Shown one piece after another: positions 45,096 through 55,475 of a DNA stretch of 64,000 nt (position 1 is the stretch's first letter; every line of letters begins with the position of its first letter). The DNA is from Margaritifera margaritifera (lineage: Eukaryota > Mollusca > Bivalvia > Unionida > Margaritiferidae). Position numbers and translations under genes: made by a program. The notes beneath the pieces were generated by a model. That model saw only the letters and a list, made by a program, of their open reading frames with translations. It had not been told where the DNA came from and did not search any database. The DNA lies in contig JAQPZY010001695.1 of assembly GCA_029931535.1 (NCBI GenBank), positions 4,158,501-4,222,500 of the forward strand. Reading direction: 5' to 3'.

Positions 45096-47543
45096 ATGGC
45101 CAAGAACACTGATTTATCAAACTGGATGGGGGAACTTCCGGAGCACTTGACTAGAGTCCCTCTCAGCTGTCTGGCTATACCAGGTGGGTCAAAGTTCCCG
45201 TTTGTTGGCACAATGATAGTCCTACTAAAGCACCAGAATTATGACAATCTTACTGTTATATATATTCGTTTTCGCATTGATTTGTTTCGACTTTTTTTTA
45301 AAAAGTACAACAGCGTCGTTATTTTATGTATACGAACTTCCAGTCAAATATTAAGTAGAATATATATATATATATATACATGTATATATATATAACAGGC
45401 AGGTAGATCAATGTCTTAATTTGTCTGGAATTTATGTCGTATTTTAAAACATCGGAATTTTGAACAATTACAGTAACAACCTGAGTACAGTTTTCTTTTG
45501 ATTAGCTTTGTTTTGGCTTGTAGGTCTTTGTTTTAGTACAATGTAACTTTACTTTTCCAGCATATTACTAACAATAGGAATTCCAATGGAACCTAACATG
45601 CGAGCATATTACTGACAATAGGAATTTCAAACTATGCCAGCATATTACTGGCAATAGGAATTTCAATGGAACCTAACATTATTGTATCCATACTTATTGT
45701 GAGTGTTATTATGACTTATTGGGAAATTTCGAAATGGAGTAAACTATGAAAGGAATTTAGAAGACCATGTAGTTTCCTAATTACCAGAGCGGTAAGTTTT
45801 TAATTTTTAAAGGTGGGGGGGGGGGGGGGCTTAAATTGCAAATCATTTTAGACATAAAATCGTCCGCATCCCGAGCACATCTGATTGATCACTGTTGCGT
45901 GTTCCCAGGTGTTCAACAAGGTACAAATCTGTTGCTTAATCACTTTAAACATAATCTTATACTTATCGCTTTAAACATAATCTTATACTTATCGCTTTAA
46001 ACATAATCTTATACTTATCGCTCTAAACATAATCTCGTGCTTGTAAATATGACTGAAGCAGTCAAATAATAAATGTAAAAAATAAAATTATAAGCGGCAC
46101 GGTTTTTGACTCCATTGTTTAAATTGCACTTGGCAATTAATTCTAAGTCATTTTTAACTAATGAAAATATTTTAAAATTAGTAATACTGAAAACTATTTT
46201 CCATACTCCACTCCTTTTAATCCATTTTCATTCCTTTTCGCTAATCTTTTTTTGGTCAATTTCGTTTATTTTTTTGTTTAAGTTTCGTTACTTTTCATTA
46301 ATTCTGGTCACATATATGTTCATTTTTGGAATGTATGCTGTACAACAACTATCGTTACTAGTTATTATTATTATTAAATATTAGATGTTTAATACTGACA
46401 ATGATAAACTAATGCAACGAAGCAAGGCGTTTTACATAACAAGACAATACTTGTATGTCGTTTACTGCAACACAGTAGAGGAACTAGTGGAAACGTTAAA
46501 AAGATTATGAATTAACGCCCATCTCCATGGATTGAATTTTGCAAGCTGCACTGAACTTTTCTTGGATTTTTGGATATAGCCCCTGCAATGATATTGTACC
46601 AGCATCACTTGGTTACTCTGTTTTAGACAGATTTGTGTGACTTGTATTTCTACCCATTGTCCCAATACGTACATTTATTATTTCAGGATCACACGACTCA
46701 GGAACCAGTGATCTTGATCCAACCTTAGGAATCGCAGTGGACCAATCAAAGACGCTACAGTCACTAGGTAAATGTTGCTGTGTAATTCCCGTGATTCACA
46801 GATGGTCAAAGACCCAAAATCTTTCAATAAAAGAACAACTCGAGGCAGGTATACGCTACCTGGACCTAAGAATCGCAGCTCATCCGGGGAATCTGGAATT
46901 TCGTTTTGTACATGGCCTTTATGGTGGTCTTATTTTACCAGCAATGCACGAAGTAAGGAAATTTTTGGAGAAGAACCCGCAAGAAATTGTGATTTTGGAC
47001 TTTAATCATTTCTACAACATGAATCCCACATTACATGAAACATTGCTCAGAGAAATAAGAATAATCTTTAACTCGCTCATTATTCCCCCTAACCCTATTT
47101 TCGCTCCTAGGTATACCATGACCTTGACCTCTTTGTGGAAGAATCAAGGTCGGGTCATCATATGTTACCACGACGATGGAAGTAGTACCAAATACAATCT
47201 TTTCTGGTCGAAATACGAAATGAAATCGCCTTGGGCGAACACAAATTCGATAGAATCTCTGATAGCTTTCCATGAAAATATCTATGCCAATAAACGTCGG
47301 TACAAGACCGATACTTTTTACATATGGCAAGGGGTTCTAACACCAACTGGAAAAGACATTGTTACCCATCTGTGTGGCTCTCTTGAGGACAACCTTTCTG
47401 CCTATGGATCTGAGGCATTTGTCACGTGGTTGAAACAAAAGAAACCTGGTGAACAAGAGATCAATATATGTAATGTTGACTTTGTGGAGAAGCATGATTT
47501 TATAACCAATGTTATTGGTTTGAATGATAAAATTCTAAAATAA
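45096..47543 (+). CDS. PI-PLC X domain-containing protein (PLCXD-like), two exons
   Basis: Exon 1 (45096-45183) starts MAKNTDLSNWMGELPEHLTR and ends one base into a Gly codon at a GTGGGT donor. Exon 2 begins at 46687 after TTTCAG, restoring the frame across PGSHDSGTSDL, and ends at TAA 47541-47543. The product is 314 residues, the usual size for PLCXD1-3. The X-domain signature is present: the first catalytic His in GSHDSGT (about residue 32), the YLDLRIA strand, the second catalytic His in FVHGLYGG, and EIVILDFNHFYNM. The family has the X half only, lacking the Y, C2 and EF-hand parts of classical phosphoinositide PLCs. By family knowledge it cleaves phosphoinositides, probably at membranes; substrate cannot be read from sequence. 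No lesions. The 1.5-kb intron holds short tandem repeats. A polyadenylation signal lies 49 bases after the stop. Confidence 0.9.
45360..46035. repeat. Short tandem repeats in the PLCXD-like intron
   Basis: A TA-rich run at 45360-45395. A 40-45-bp unit with CAGCATATTACTGACAATAGGAATT about three times at 45560-45680. A G run at 45820-45831. A 28-bp unit (TTTAAACATAATCTTATACT plus TATCGC) about four times at 45943-46035. Confidence 0.85.
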
Positions 47544-47591
47544 ATAGTCTTGGACATTGCAGAGAGTAATGTTGCTTGGTACCGTTACGCA

Positions 47592-47597
47592 AATAAA
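47592..47597 (+). promoter_or_regulatory. Polyadenylation signal AATAAA for the PLCXD-like gene
   Basis: Canonical AATAAA 49 bases after the stop codon. A second AATAAA is at about 47681. Confidence 0.5.
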
Positions 47598-47599
47598 GC

Positions 47600-49795
47600 A
47601 AAAATGAGCCGACATAACTGGTAGTTACTTGGTTGGGATAGTGTTAATGTGGATCCCTAATGATAGAGTTTTATGATAATAATAAAGTGTGCATACTTTC
47701 TGCATAATCTACAAAGCCCTGCTGTCTCTGGGATGCGTCAATCATTATCGTTTCTTTTCCTGGATGGCAGATTACGGTTACAAGACGCACTGTGAAGATG
47801 AGAAATATTGTCTTAATATACCAAAACCAATAAAATTTCCTAGTTCTGTTAAAAGATGGCATATAAATAACATTCTGAAACTTTTGTGTTTAATTTAAAA
47901 AAAATAAAAACAAAAAATCATAATCGCGGTAGCGCTGTAAGGTAATCCCTGTTAATCACGAAAGCGCTAATATTAAAAGGCGGCGGCACTTGTACCAGCT
48001 GCCGTTTGCAATTGCATTATCAACTGGAATCTGAAATAGGCGATTTGTCGTGCGCCATCTAGTGGCCCCTCATACGTAATAACGTGTAATAACGTGTGAC
48101 ATTTATGGCCATGCTCATTTTTGGAAACCCCGTAGAACATGAATACATATGTACTTAAAACATTTTCCCAGTATGGACCACATGGTGTGACTTATGAATG
48201 CGTCATGCATTACAACACTTAATTTGCGGACTCCCTTGTGGTTTAATTCCGCCTCTCTCACGCTCTCTCCAAAAATTATGACCTTAGTTCTTATCAACAT
48301 GCCTGGTTTCATGCATACTTACATATGATTGTCAATGAAAGAACAGAAGTTTCCCAGATAATGATATTCAATTATTAATAATTTATTATATGTATATGTT
48401 CTTGATGTTCAGATATAGAAAATGCTTTTCCTATCCAATACATTTATTGTCTTATATTATCAAATACATTCTACATATTTCTCAAAACAATACCCACAGT
48501 TTGTGGGAACTGGGGTGTAAATGTTCTTGGTTCACAAATATTTTTAGATGGCGACTTTAACTGGCTATCCACCTTTTTCAGTTGCATTTCAATCGGGATT
48601 TGAAACGAGCGATTTTTGATCAAATGATGACAGTTAACGAATTTCGAAATACTAAGCTCATGCTCTCTACCTTCAAAGTTATGCACCAAAATACGAAACT
48701 ATCTCAAGTCCATTCCAGGCAATCCCATTGTACATGATGGAGATTGCAGAATATTCTTTTAGATAATTTCTATACCATGAAAAAAGAATGTTTTAAAGAC
48801 ATTTAGATGAAAAAGACATGTTTTTCATGTTTATTTGTTTGATAAAAAAAAAAAATAATAAAAAAAAAAAAAAAAAAAAACACAAATAAAAACTTGATCA
48901 CAGTGTTAAAGAATTTGTTATAAGCTTACCTACCTGTCATTGCTTCTGTCTGTTTTGTATCTTTATACAAAAAAAGTTCTGGCCAAAACCAAGTAAAAAA
49001 CAGGTAAAAGTGACCTAGCTGGGGTGTAAGAGTATTGTACAAGTGCATCACAAGATAAAGTTACCAGTCCATATAAGTAGAATAGCTATGATCTTGATTT
49101 TAAAAAGCACACTTAACACATGTGCAAAAAGTCAACAACTAGCTGCCTTACAAGGGAGGAAATAAATAATGAAGGAAGCGAGTTTGTGTTTGTATAAGAA
49201 ATTACCATTTTTATTACTCACACCATATCTAGTTTGAATATTCATCACAGCATTATGCTAGAAACAATTTTAGTATACATTTTCTATTAACACAAACACA
49301 GAATTTTCACAATATTGAAGATTAATTGTTTCACGCATACATCTAAATGAACAGAAAGCAAGTGAACAATGTTTAACAGCTGATGCATATTTGCTGGCAA
49401 AGTGGAGAGTTTGTAGGTGATTTGTAAAGAACCAACAGTTTATCACAATGCTATATAATACATCAATCAGAATTTCTAACTTGTTTCTCTTCATCTCTGA
49501 ATATCATGCTCCACTGATACTACTTGTATTCTTCAATACAAAACTACTGTGAGATAAAATAGTGTGGCAAAAAAGAAACCATTGTGCCCTTGAACCTGCC
49601 TCTGTATAATGATGTATCCCCTTCCCCTAACATGAGCATCTGACTTGAAAAAAGTTGAACATAAAACTTTAACCATGACACCTCCACCACTGCTGTCATT
49701 GCTGAAAGAGTGATACCTATGTCTCAACATATTTACACAAGTCAAACAATAATACATTGAATCCTTACTATAACACTGTTCAAGGAAGCCACAGA
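47600..49795. other. Non-coding stretch
   Basis: No gene or transposon recognised. An A-rich run spans 48845-48881. Confidence 0.5.
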
Positions 49796-49799
49796 AATG

Positions 49800-50590
49800 T
49801 ACAGTGTTATAAGTTAGATCGCCTTATGTTGCGGTACATTATACGTAGTAATACTATTACAGAAGGGAATAATATCCATGATCATACCCGCCTTATGTAA
49901 GAGACCATGTTATACTGAGACAACTTATACTGGGGTACATTATACATAGTATTATTATTACACAATGTATCAATGACCATACCCACCTTATGTAAGAGAC
50001 CATGTTATACTGAGACATCTTATACTGGGGTACATTATACATGTATTATTATTACACAATGTATCAATGACCATACACACCTTATGTAAGAGACCATGTT
50101 ATACTGATACACCTTATACTGGGGTACACTATACGTAGTATTACTATTACACAATGTATCCATGACCATACCCACCTTATGTAAGAGACCATGTTATACT
50201 GAGACATCTTATACTGGGGTACATTATACATGTATTATTATTACACAATGTATCAATGACCATACACACCTTATGTAAGAGACCATGTTATACTGAGACA
50301 ACTTATACTGGGGTACATTATACATAGTATTATTATTACACAATGTATCAATGACCATACCTACCTTATGTAAGAGACCATGTTATACCGAGACATCTTA
50401 TACTGGGGTACACTATACGTAGTATTACTATTACACAATGTATCCATGACAATACCCACCTTATGTAAGAGACCATGTTATACTGAGACACCTTATACTG
50501 GGGTACATTACACATGGTATTACTATTACACAATGTATGAAAGACCATACCCACCTTATAAAAGGGACCTGGTTATAATAAGGCATCTTA
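49800..50590 (+). repeat. 94/95-bp minisatellite, about eight copies
   Basis: The phrase GAGACCATGTTATACTGAGA recurs at about 49901, 49996, 50090, 50185, 50279, 50374 and 50469, with a diverged copy near 50563. Spacing is 94 or 95 bases. Within the unit, ACCTTATACTGGGGTACA and ACACAATGTATCAATGACC are conserved. Alternating unit variants (ATAGTATT/ATGTATT) suggest a two-unit higher-order pattern. Confidence 0.95.
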
Positions 50591-50649
50591 TGGTGAAGGA
50601 TCACTGTGCATTATTGAAAAGATCTGTTTTTGGCAAACGTTCCTCATCT

Positions 50650-50711
50650 AATGAATACTGGTATACATCTAATGAATACTGGTATACATCTAATGAATAC
50701 TGGTATACATA
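50650..50711 (+). repeat. 21-bp unit, three perfect copies
   Basis: CTAATGAATACTGGTATACA plus T, three times. The frames on both strands read as heptapeptide repeats, an artefact. Confidence 0.95.
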
Positions 50712-50811
50712 CTTTTTCCACTGGAGGTATTGCTGATTGGTTACAGATGTGCAGTCATCCTTTTGAGGGGAATTATATTTGAACCTTTTCAATTAAATTT
50801 TTACACCAGGT

Positions 50812-51889
50812 CAGGGCTGAGCAAATCCCATAGCCCGACGTCCCGGACTATTCATTTTTGAAGTCGGGCAAGTATAATTTTCCAAGTCGCTAGTCCTGGA
50901 CAAGTCCTTATTAAAAAAGTCGGGCAAGTCCTTATTTTCGTGCTTTAATCACTATATCTAACTTTATTTGGCCAATCATGCCCTCCGGGTGTACTGAATA
51001 CTTGATTCTACCCCTCTTCATGTATACATTTACATTCTGTATAACACATAAATGTGGTCAGTGATAATTTTCGCATATGTGCACGTTCCGTTACCGCTTG
51101 ACTGCACATTGAGCTAAGTGACCAAATTATCAGCAAATCAAAACACACCAAACAAAAGAAAGCCAGTATGATCAATTAGCAGTGTTTTAAGTGACTTTGT
51201 TGCATTGTCTTTACTCAAGCCAGATCCTCACGAGCGACTCACTATGATTATAATCCAGAGAGTCAGTGTAATTAAATTAATGAAAGGTACTTTACCGACA
51301 TCAGTATTGGTTTCCTTTATGAACTGATTAAATGACAGTAATGATTCTTTAATTTTTAATTGATTGTACAGATAATTAACTTGCACAAGCGATATTGCGT
51401 TTGAAGCGAAACAATTACGCTAATTAATGAGCTGTCTCTGTTCGTATTTAAAAGAAAAAATGTATGTTATGATCACTTTAGAAGTAGTTGTCAAGCAATC
51501 TGATAGTTACTCTGTGCATAAAATGAGTTTGCTAAATTATTTTCGCAAGGAAGGTAATAAGGGCGATTCGGAGAAGGAAAATTTTTGTGAAAGTGGAGGG
51601 ATAAAACGTAAGACTGCTACTGAATGTGCGGTAGCTATTTCTCCAAAGAGACATAAGCAGAACCTTTGAGATGCTTTAGAGCATTTGACTACAGGCACTT
51701 TCCTCATGAGAGGGCAGCTCTGTTGAAATATGGGAGGGAAGACTTGCAGGTTCTTCTTAATCATCTTCAGGGCTGAGCAAATCCCATAGCCTGACGTCCT
51801 GGACTATTCATTTTTGAAGTCAGGCAAGTAAAATTTTCCAATTCGCTAGCCTGGGACTAATGGATGAAAAATAAATTTGCTCAGCCCTG
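50812..51889 (+). mobile_element. Possible hAT-like element with duplicated left end
   Basis: CAGGGCTGAGCAAATCCC with about 85 bp of following sequence occurs at 50812 and again at 51768. The only matching right terminus, ATTTGCTCAGCCCTG, is at 51875-51889. The outer segment 50812-51889 is bounded by CAGGT on both sides (50807-50811 and 51890-51894). Inside, an 80-codon frame ends at 51669 and includes MSLLNYFRKEGNKGD from an ATG at 51523, a pattern I have seen at the N-terminus of hAT-derived proteins; shortly after comes HFPHERAALLKYGRE near 51693-51737. So 50812-51889 may be a deleted autonomous copy. Confidence 0.45.
51768..51889 (+). mobile_element. 122-bp mini-element with 15-bp perfect TIRs
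   Basis: CAGGGCTGAGCAAAT at 51768-51782 and its exact inverse ATTTGCTCAGCCCTG at 51875-51889. The CAGGG end is typical of hAT. No 8-bp target duplication is visible directly next to it. Confidence 0.7.
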
Positions 51890-52257
51890 CAGGTTATAAA
51901 ATGTCATGGCATAACTAAGTTTATAATTGCCATGCAGTACATAATGAAGCACACAATGCACTGTATAATCAGACTTTGTTACAAAATCAATCAATATATT
52001 TCAAACATGACACCAGTTGGAATAATATTAAGGTTATTATAATGTTTAACACAAAATTCATCTCACAGTATGAAGCCAGTATAACACTTTCAAATATGTT
52101 AACAGCAATTCTTTCTAATCTTCTTTTGTCGTACGGTGCAAACTGACAATGGATGGCCAACTATCAATGTGTCTTTACCCTGCAAAAAAGAGGACCTTCT
52201 TCTCTGAGAGTAAATGAATCTGGTAAACTGATATTGAACCGGAGGATGACAATTCCT
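51890..52257. other. Non-coding stretch
   Basis: Nothing recognised. Confidence 0.5.
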
Positions 52258-52575
52258 ATGCTAAAGTAGCCCAGACAACTAAAATCATGGTTGGGCTAGT
52301 AAACTTTTATTCAATTAGCCCAAACAACTAAAACTCGTGGTTGGGCTAGGAAAATATTCATTCAACTAGCAAAGACAACTAAAAATCATGATTGGGCTAG
52401 TAAACTTTCATTCAACTAGCCCAGACAACTAAAAATCATGGTTGGGCTAGTAAACTTTCATTCAACTAACCCAGAAAACTAAAAATTAAGGTTGGGCTAG
52501 TAAATTTTCATTCAACTAGCCCAGACAACTAAAAATCATGGTTGTGCTAGTAAACTTTCATTCAACTAGCCTAAT
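52258..52575 (+). repeat. 50-bp minisatellite, about six copies
   Basis: TTGGGCTAGTAAACTTTCAT recurs at 52291, 52341, 52392, 52442, 52492 and 52542, with CCCAGACAACTAAAAATCATG between. GGGCTAG and CTAGCCC within one unit make each unit partly self-complementary. Confidence 0.93.
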
Positions 52576-52709
52576 TTAGGTATAAAAGAAAGAACAATGA
52601 TTCTGATTTTGAGATGGCTTTCTTCCTCAGTACTGGGCTAGTAGATTAATATTGGAATCATTACCTCCTGATATTGACCAATGGTGTTTTGTCATACAAA
52701 TCTCATACA

Positions 52710-52930
52710 TCATAAACCAGATTGTTCTTGTCTCTATTTCATGATAAAATATTGTAAACCAGACGGTTCTTGTTTCTATTTCATGATAAAATATTGTAAA
52801 CCAGATGGTTCTTGTCTCTATTTCATGATAAAATATTGTAAACCAGATGGTTCTTGTCTCTATTTCATTATAAAATATTGTAAACCAGATCGTTCTTCTA
52901 TTTCATGATAAAATATTGTAAATCACAAAA
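52710..52930 (+). repeat. 42-bp minisatellite, five copies
   Basis: AAACCAGATGGTTCTTGTCT recurs at 52714, 52756, 52798, 52840 and 52882. 42 is a multiple of three, so the frame encodes a 14-residue repeat, an artefact. Confidence 0.95.
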
Positions 52931-53187
52931 TTTTCAAGAGCCTGAAGATACAATTTTTAGGATTTTTTTGAGACAACAATGTTCTAGAAAATTTGATTCA
53001 CTTTAATAGAAACAAAGTGGTACAATGCGCTATTGTTGATCAATAATGTATTCCTCAAATACTCTCAATTTATTAAATTCACAAACATTTAATCATGTCA
53101 AAATATTAAAATGTACAGAATATAAAGCACGCAAAAATCATGTTTATCACATGACCTCTGTGTTATATAGGTTAATATACTGTTTAT

Positions 53188-53395
53188 ACTCGCTTATAAG
53201 TCGAGTCCAACTGCAAACTGTACAGACCAAGGTCTGCAGTCAAATAATGCATAGGCAGATCTGGGTCTATGCAGTTTGTTAGGAGTAATCAGAAGAACAA
53301 ACAACATAGATCCTGATCTGTTGGCACATTATGCAATGGCAGATCAGGGTCTTTGCTGTTCACAGTTGGACTCAACTTATAAGCAAGTAAAGATG
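53188..53395. repeat. Fold-back (MITE-like) element of about 205 bp
   Basis: Left arm CTTATAAGTCGAGTCCAACTG pairs with right arm AGTTGGACTCAACTTATAAG. The pairing continues inward through GGCAGATC(T/A)GGGTCT and its partner AGATCCTGATCTG with lower identity. It looks like an ageing palindromic MITE. Confidence 0.75.
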
Positions 53396-53494
53396 ACACA
53401 CATATCATACTCTTTTAATAATATTGTAACATGTATAATAAAACAGCATGACATCACAACTGATGTCATGGTGTCATGTACGGCAAAAATGTAA

Positions 53495-53655
53495 TATTTG
53501 TTACATGTTAGTTTACCAGGGTGTACGGAATGTTATCACCATCTTGAATCTAATACACCCTGAGCTGAAGGTGAAGGGTGTATTGGATCTAAGATGGTCA
53601 TAACAATCGCTACACCCAGGTAAACTCAGGTAAACTAACAGGTAATGAATTTATT
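53495..53655. repeat. Fold-back (MITE-like) element of about 160 bp
   Basis: TGTTAGTTTACC at about 53506 pairs with GGTAAACTAACA at about 53631. Inward, GGGTGTA, CCATCTT, GAATCTAATACACCC pair with GGGTGTATTGGATC, AAGATGG and TACACCC. It lies only about 100 bp from the other fold-back element but is unrelated to it. Confidence 0.8.
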
Positions 53656-54954
53656 ACCTCATAAACCTAACATAAAATTTTTTGTTTGCTATTCAGTCAA
53701 CTGTTTACAAATAGCATGCTAATTGTAGCATTTACCTACCTTGGGCCCAAAAATATCCTGAAGAATGACTGACGAATCAGCTCAGTTTAGGTCAAATTGA
53801 GACTTCTTTTGTGGGATAATTTCAACTGATAATAAATCACATAGTAACTCATTTCTATATGTAATAAAATCATTTTATATACTATGATAATAAATTAGAT
53901 ATTTGCATTTTGACTTTTGACGCAGAGGATGTCCACCATTTGGTTTTAACGAGTTACATATTGCCAGTCATGTGACTTATCTGCACACCGCTTGTAAGTC
54001 ACATGATGTAGCTATGACCTTGTTTGAGATCTTACACCTATCAATAATAATTTTTGACAGAAATACTGGATTTTATATCTTAATAACTGACTAATCATAT
54101 TCCAGGAATTTTATTTATGACGTAGTAATAGACATCAAGACCACACTAACACCAATATAGTCAATCTGATACATTGATACATGTACAAAGAAACTGGTAA
54201 AGATTTTTTTTCTGCATGTAAGTCACATGGTCTCTTGAAATACTTACACCCCCATATATTAAGTTTTAACAGAAATACTGAATTCTATATCTTGATAACT
54301 GACCAGTCATATTCCTTGATTTTTGTTTATGAGGTAATGAAGACTGAAACATGAATGTATTGCACAGTCATTTAACTTTTCTGCACTTTCATCAAATAAA
54401 ATTAGTATTTTTCATCATGTGATAAACAGTATCTTACATTCAGGCTCATTCCAACTAAAACTTATGAAAACTGTGAAGACATTTAAATATTTTGCTAGCC
54501 ACAATTTGCTAAAGATACAAATAATTCTACAAGTCTACATGTTTCATCAATTTCATTGGAAATTTTAGCACTCATGCAAAATCCTCATGTATATTCTCTC
54601 TGAAAATTATGTTTGACCAAAGCAAAACCTACTGAAACAATAGGCTTATAGCTTGGTTTAACAAAATTCAATGCAAGAACAAATTAGATTGGATGAAATT
54701 TGTTTATTTATTACACAGAGCAGTTTTATAAATCCCTGATCTAAAAATGCATACCTTTTACTTTTTTGGACACAAACTAAACAGATAAGAAAGACATAGT
54801 AAACACACATATAAATAAACAATTAAACTAATGACAAATTGAAATATTATAGCAACTTCAATGGCTCATCATTGCAAATTCATCATTGCAAATTTGTCTA
54901 TTGTCTAATTTAAAGTAGCACAGTTTTACTCTCTCTACTACCTACTTTCCCCTC
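53656..54954. other. Non-coding stretch with diverged duplication
   Basis: TACTGGATTTTATATCTTAATAACTGAC near 54062 and TACTGAATTCTATATCTTGATAACTGAC near 54277 mark a roughly 215-bp diverged duplication, together with AAGTCACATG(A/G) phrases. No gene recognised. Confidence 0.5.
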
Positions 54955-55400
54955 CACAGACTATGGCACAGGAATTATGACCCAATATATATTCCTCTCT
55001 TGCACATGGTCACCTGGTGAGGGAACATAAAAAATGTATCCCTCTTGCACATGGTTACCTGGGGAGGAGACCAAAACATTGCCCCTCTTGCACATGGTTA
55101 CCTGTGGATGGAACCAAAACATTACCACTCTTGCACATGGTTACCTGGGGAGGGAACCACTACCACTCTTGCACATGGTTACCTGGAGAGGGAACCAAAA
55201 CATTACCACTCTTGCATATGATTACCTGGGGAGGGAACCAAAACATGACCACTCTTGCACATGGTTACTATATGGACAAGTATACTAACAGGTTTAGTGA
55301 AGTTCCTCCCTGCATCTGAGACAAAAAAAGTACAGACAGATGGATGGGTGGACAGATGGAAGGAAAGATCAATAAAAGGTATAACAATATCTCCAATCCT
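54955..55400. repeat. 43-bp minisatellite grown inside an interspersed repeat
   Basis: The phrase TCTTGCACATGGTTACCTGG recurs at about 43-base spacing (near 55001, 55046, 55089, 55132, 55170, 55213, 55256; one unit has a 5-bp deletion). On the left CAGGAATTATGACCCAATAT, and on the right GTACAGACAGATGGATGG, match the flanks of a single CTTGCAGATGGTCATCAC phrase in the unexpanded copy at 59770-59965. So one internal segment of the interspersed repeat was amplified about six-fold here. Confidence 0.85.
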
Positions 55401-55475
55401 TTATAAAAATATATGGATAATTATGAAGAGCCTAATTATGCACAAAACGTCTTACCTATATATGCATAGCAGCTT

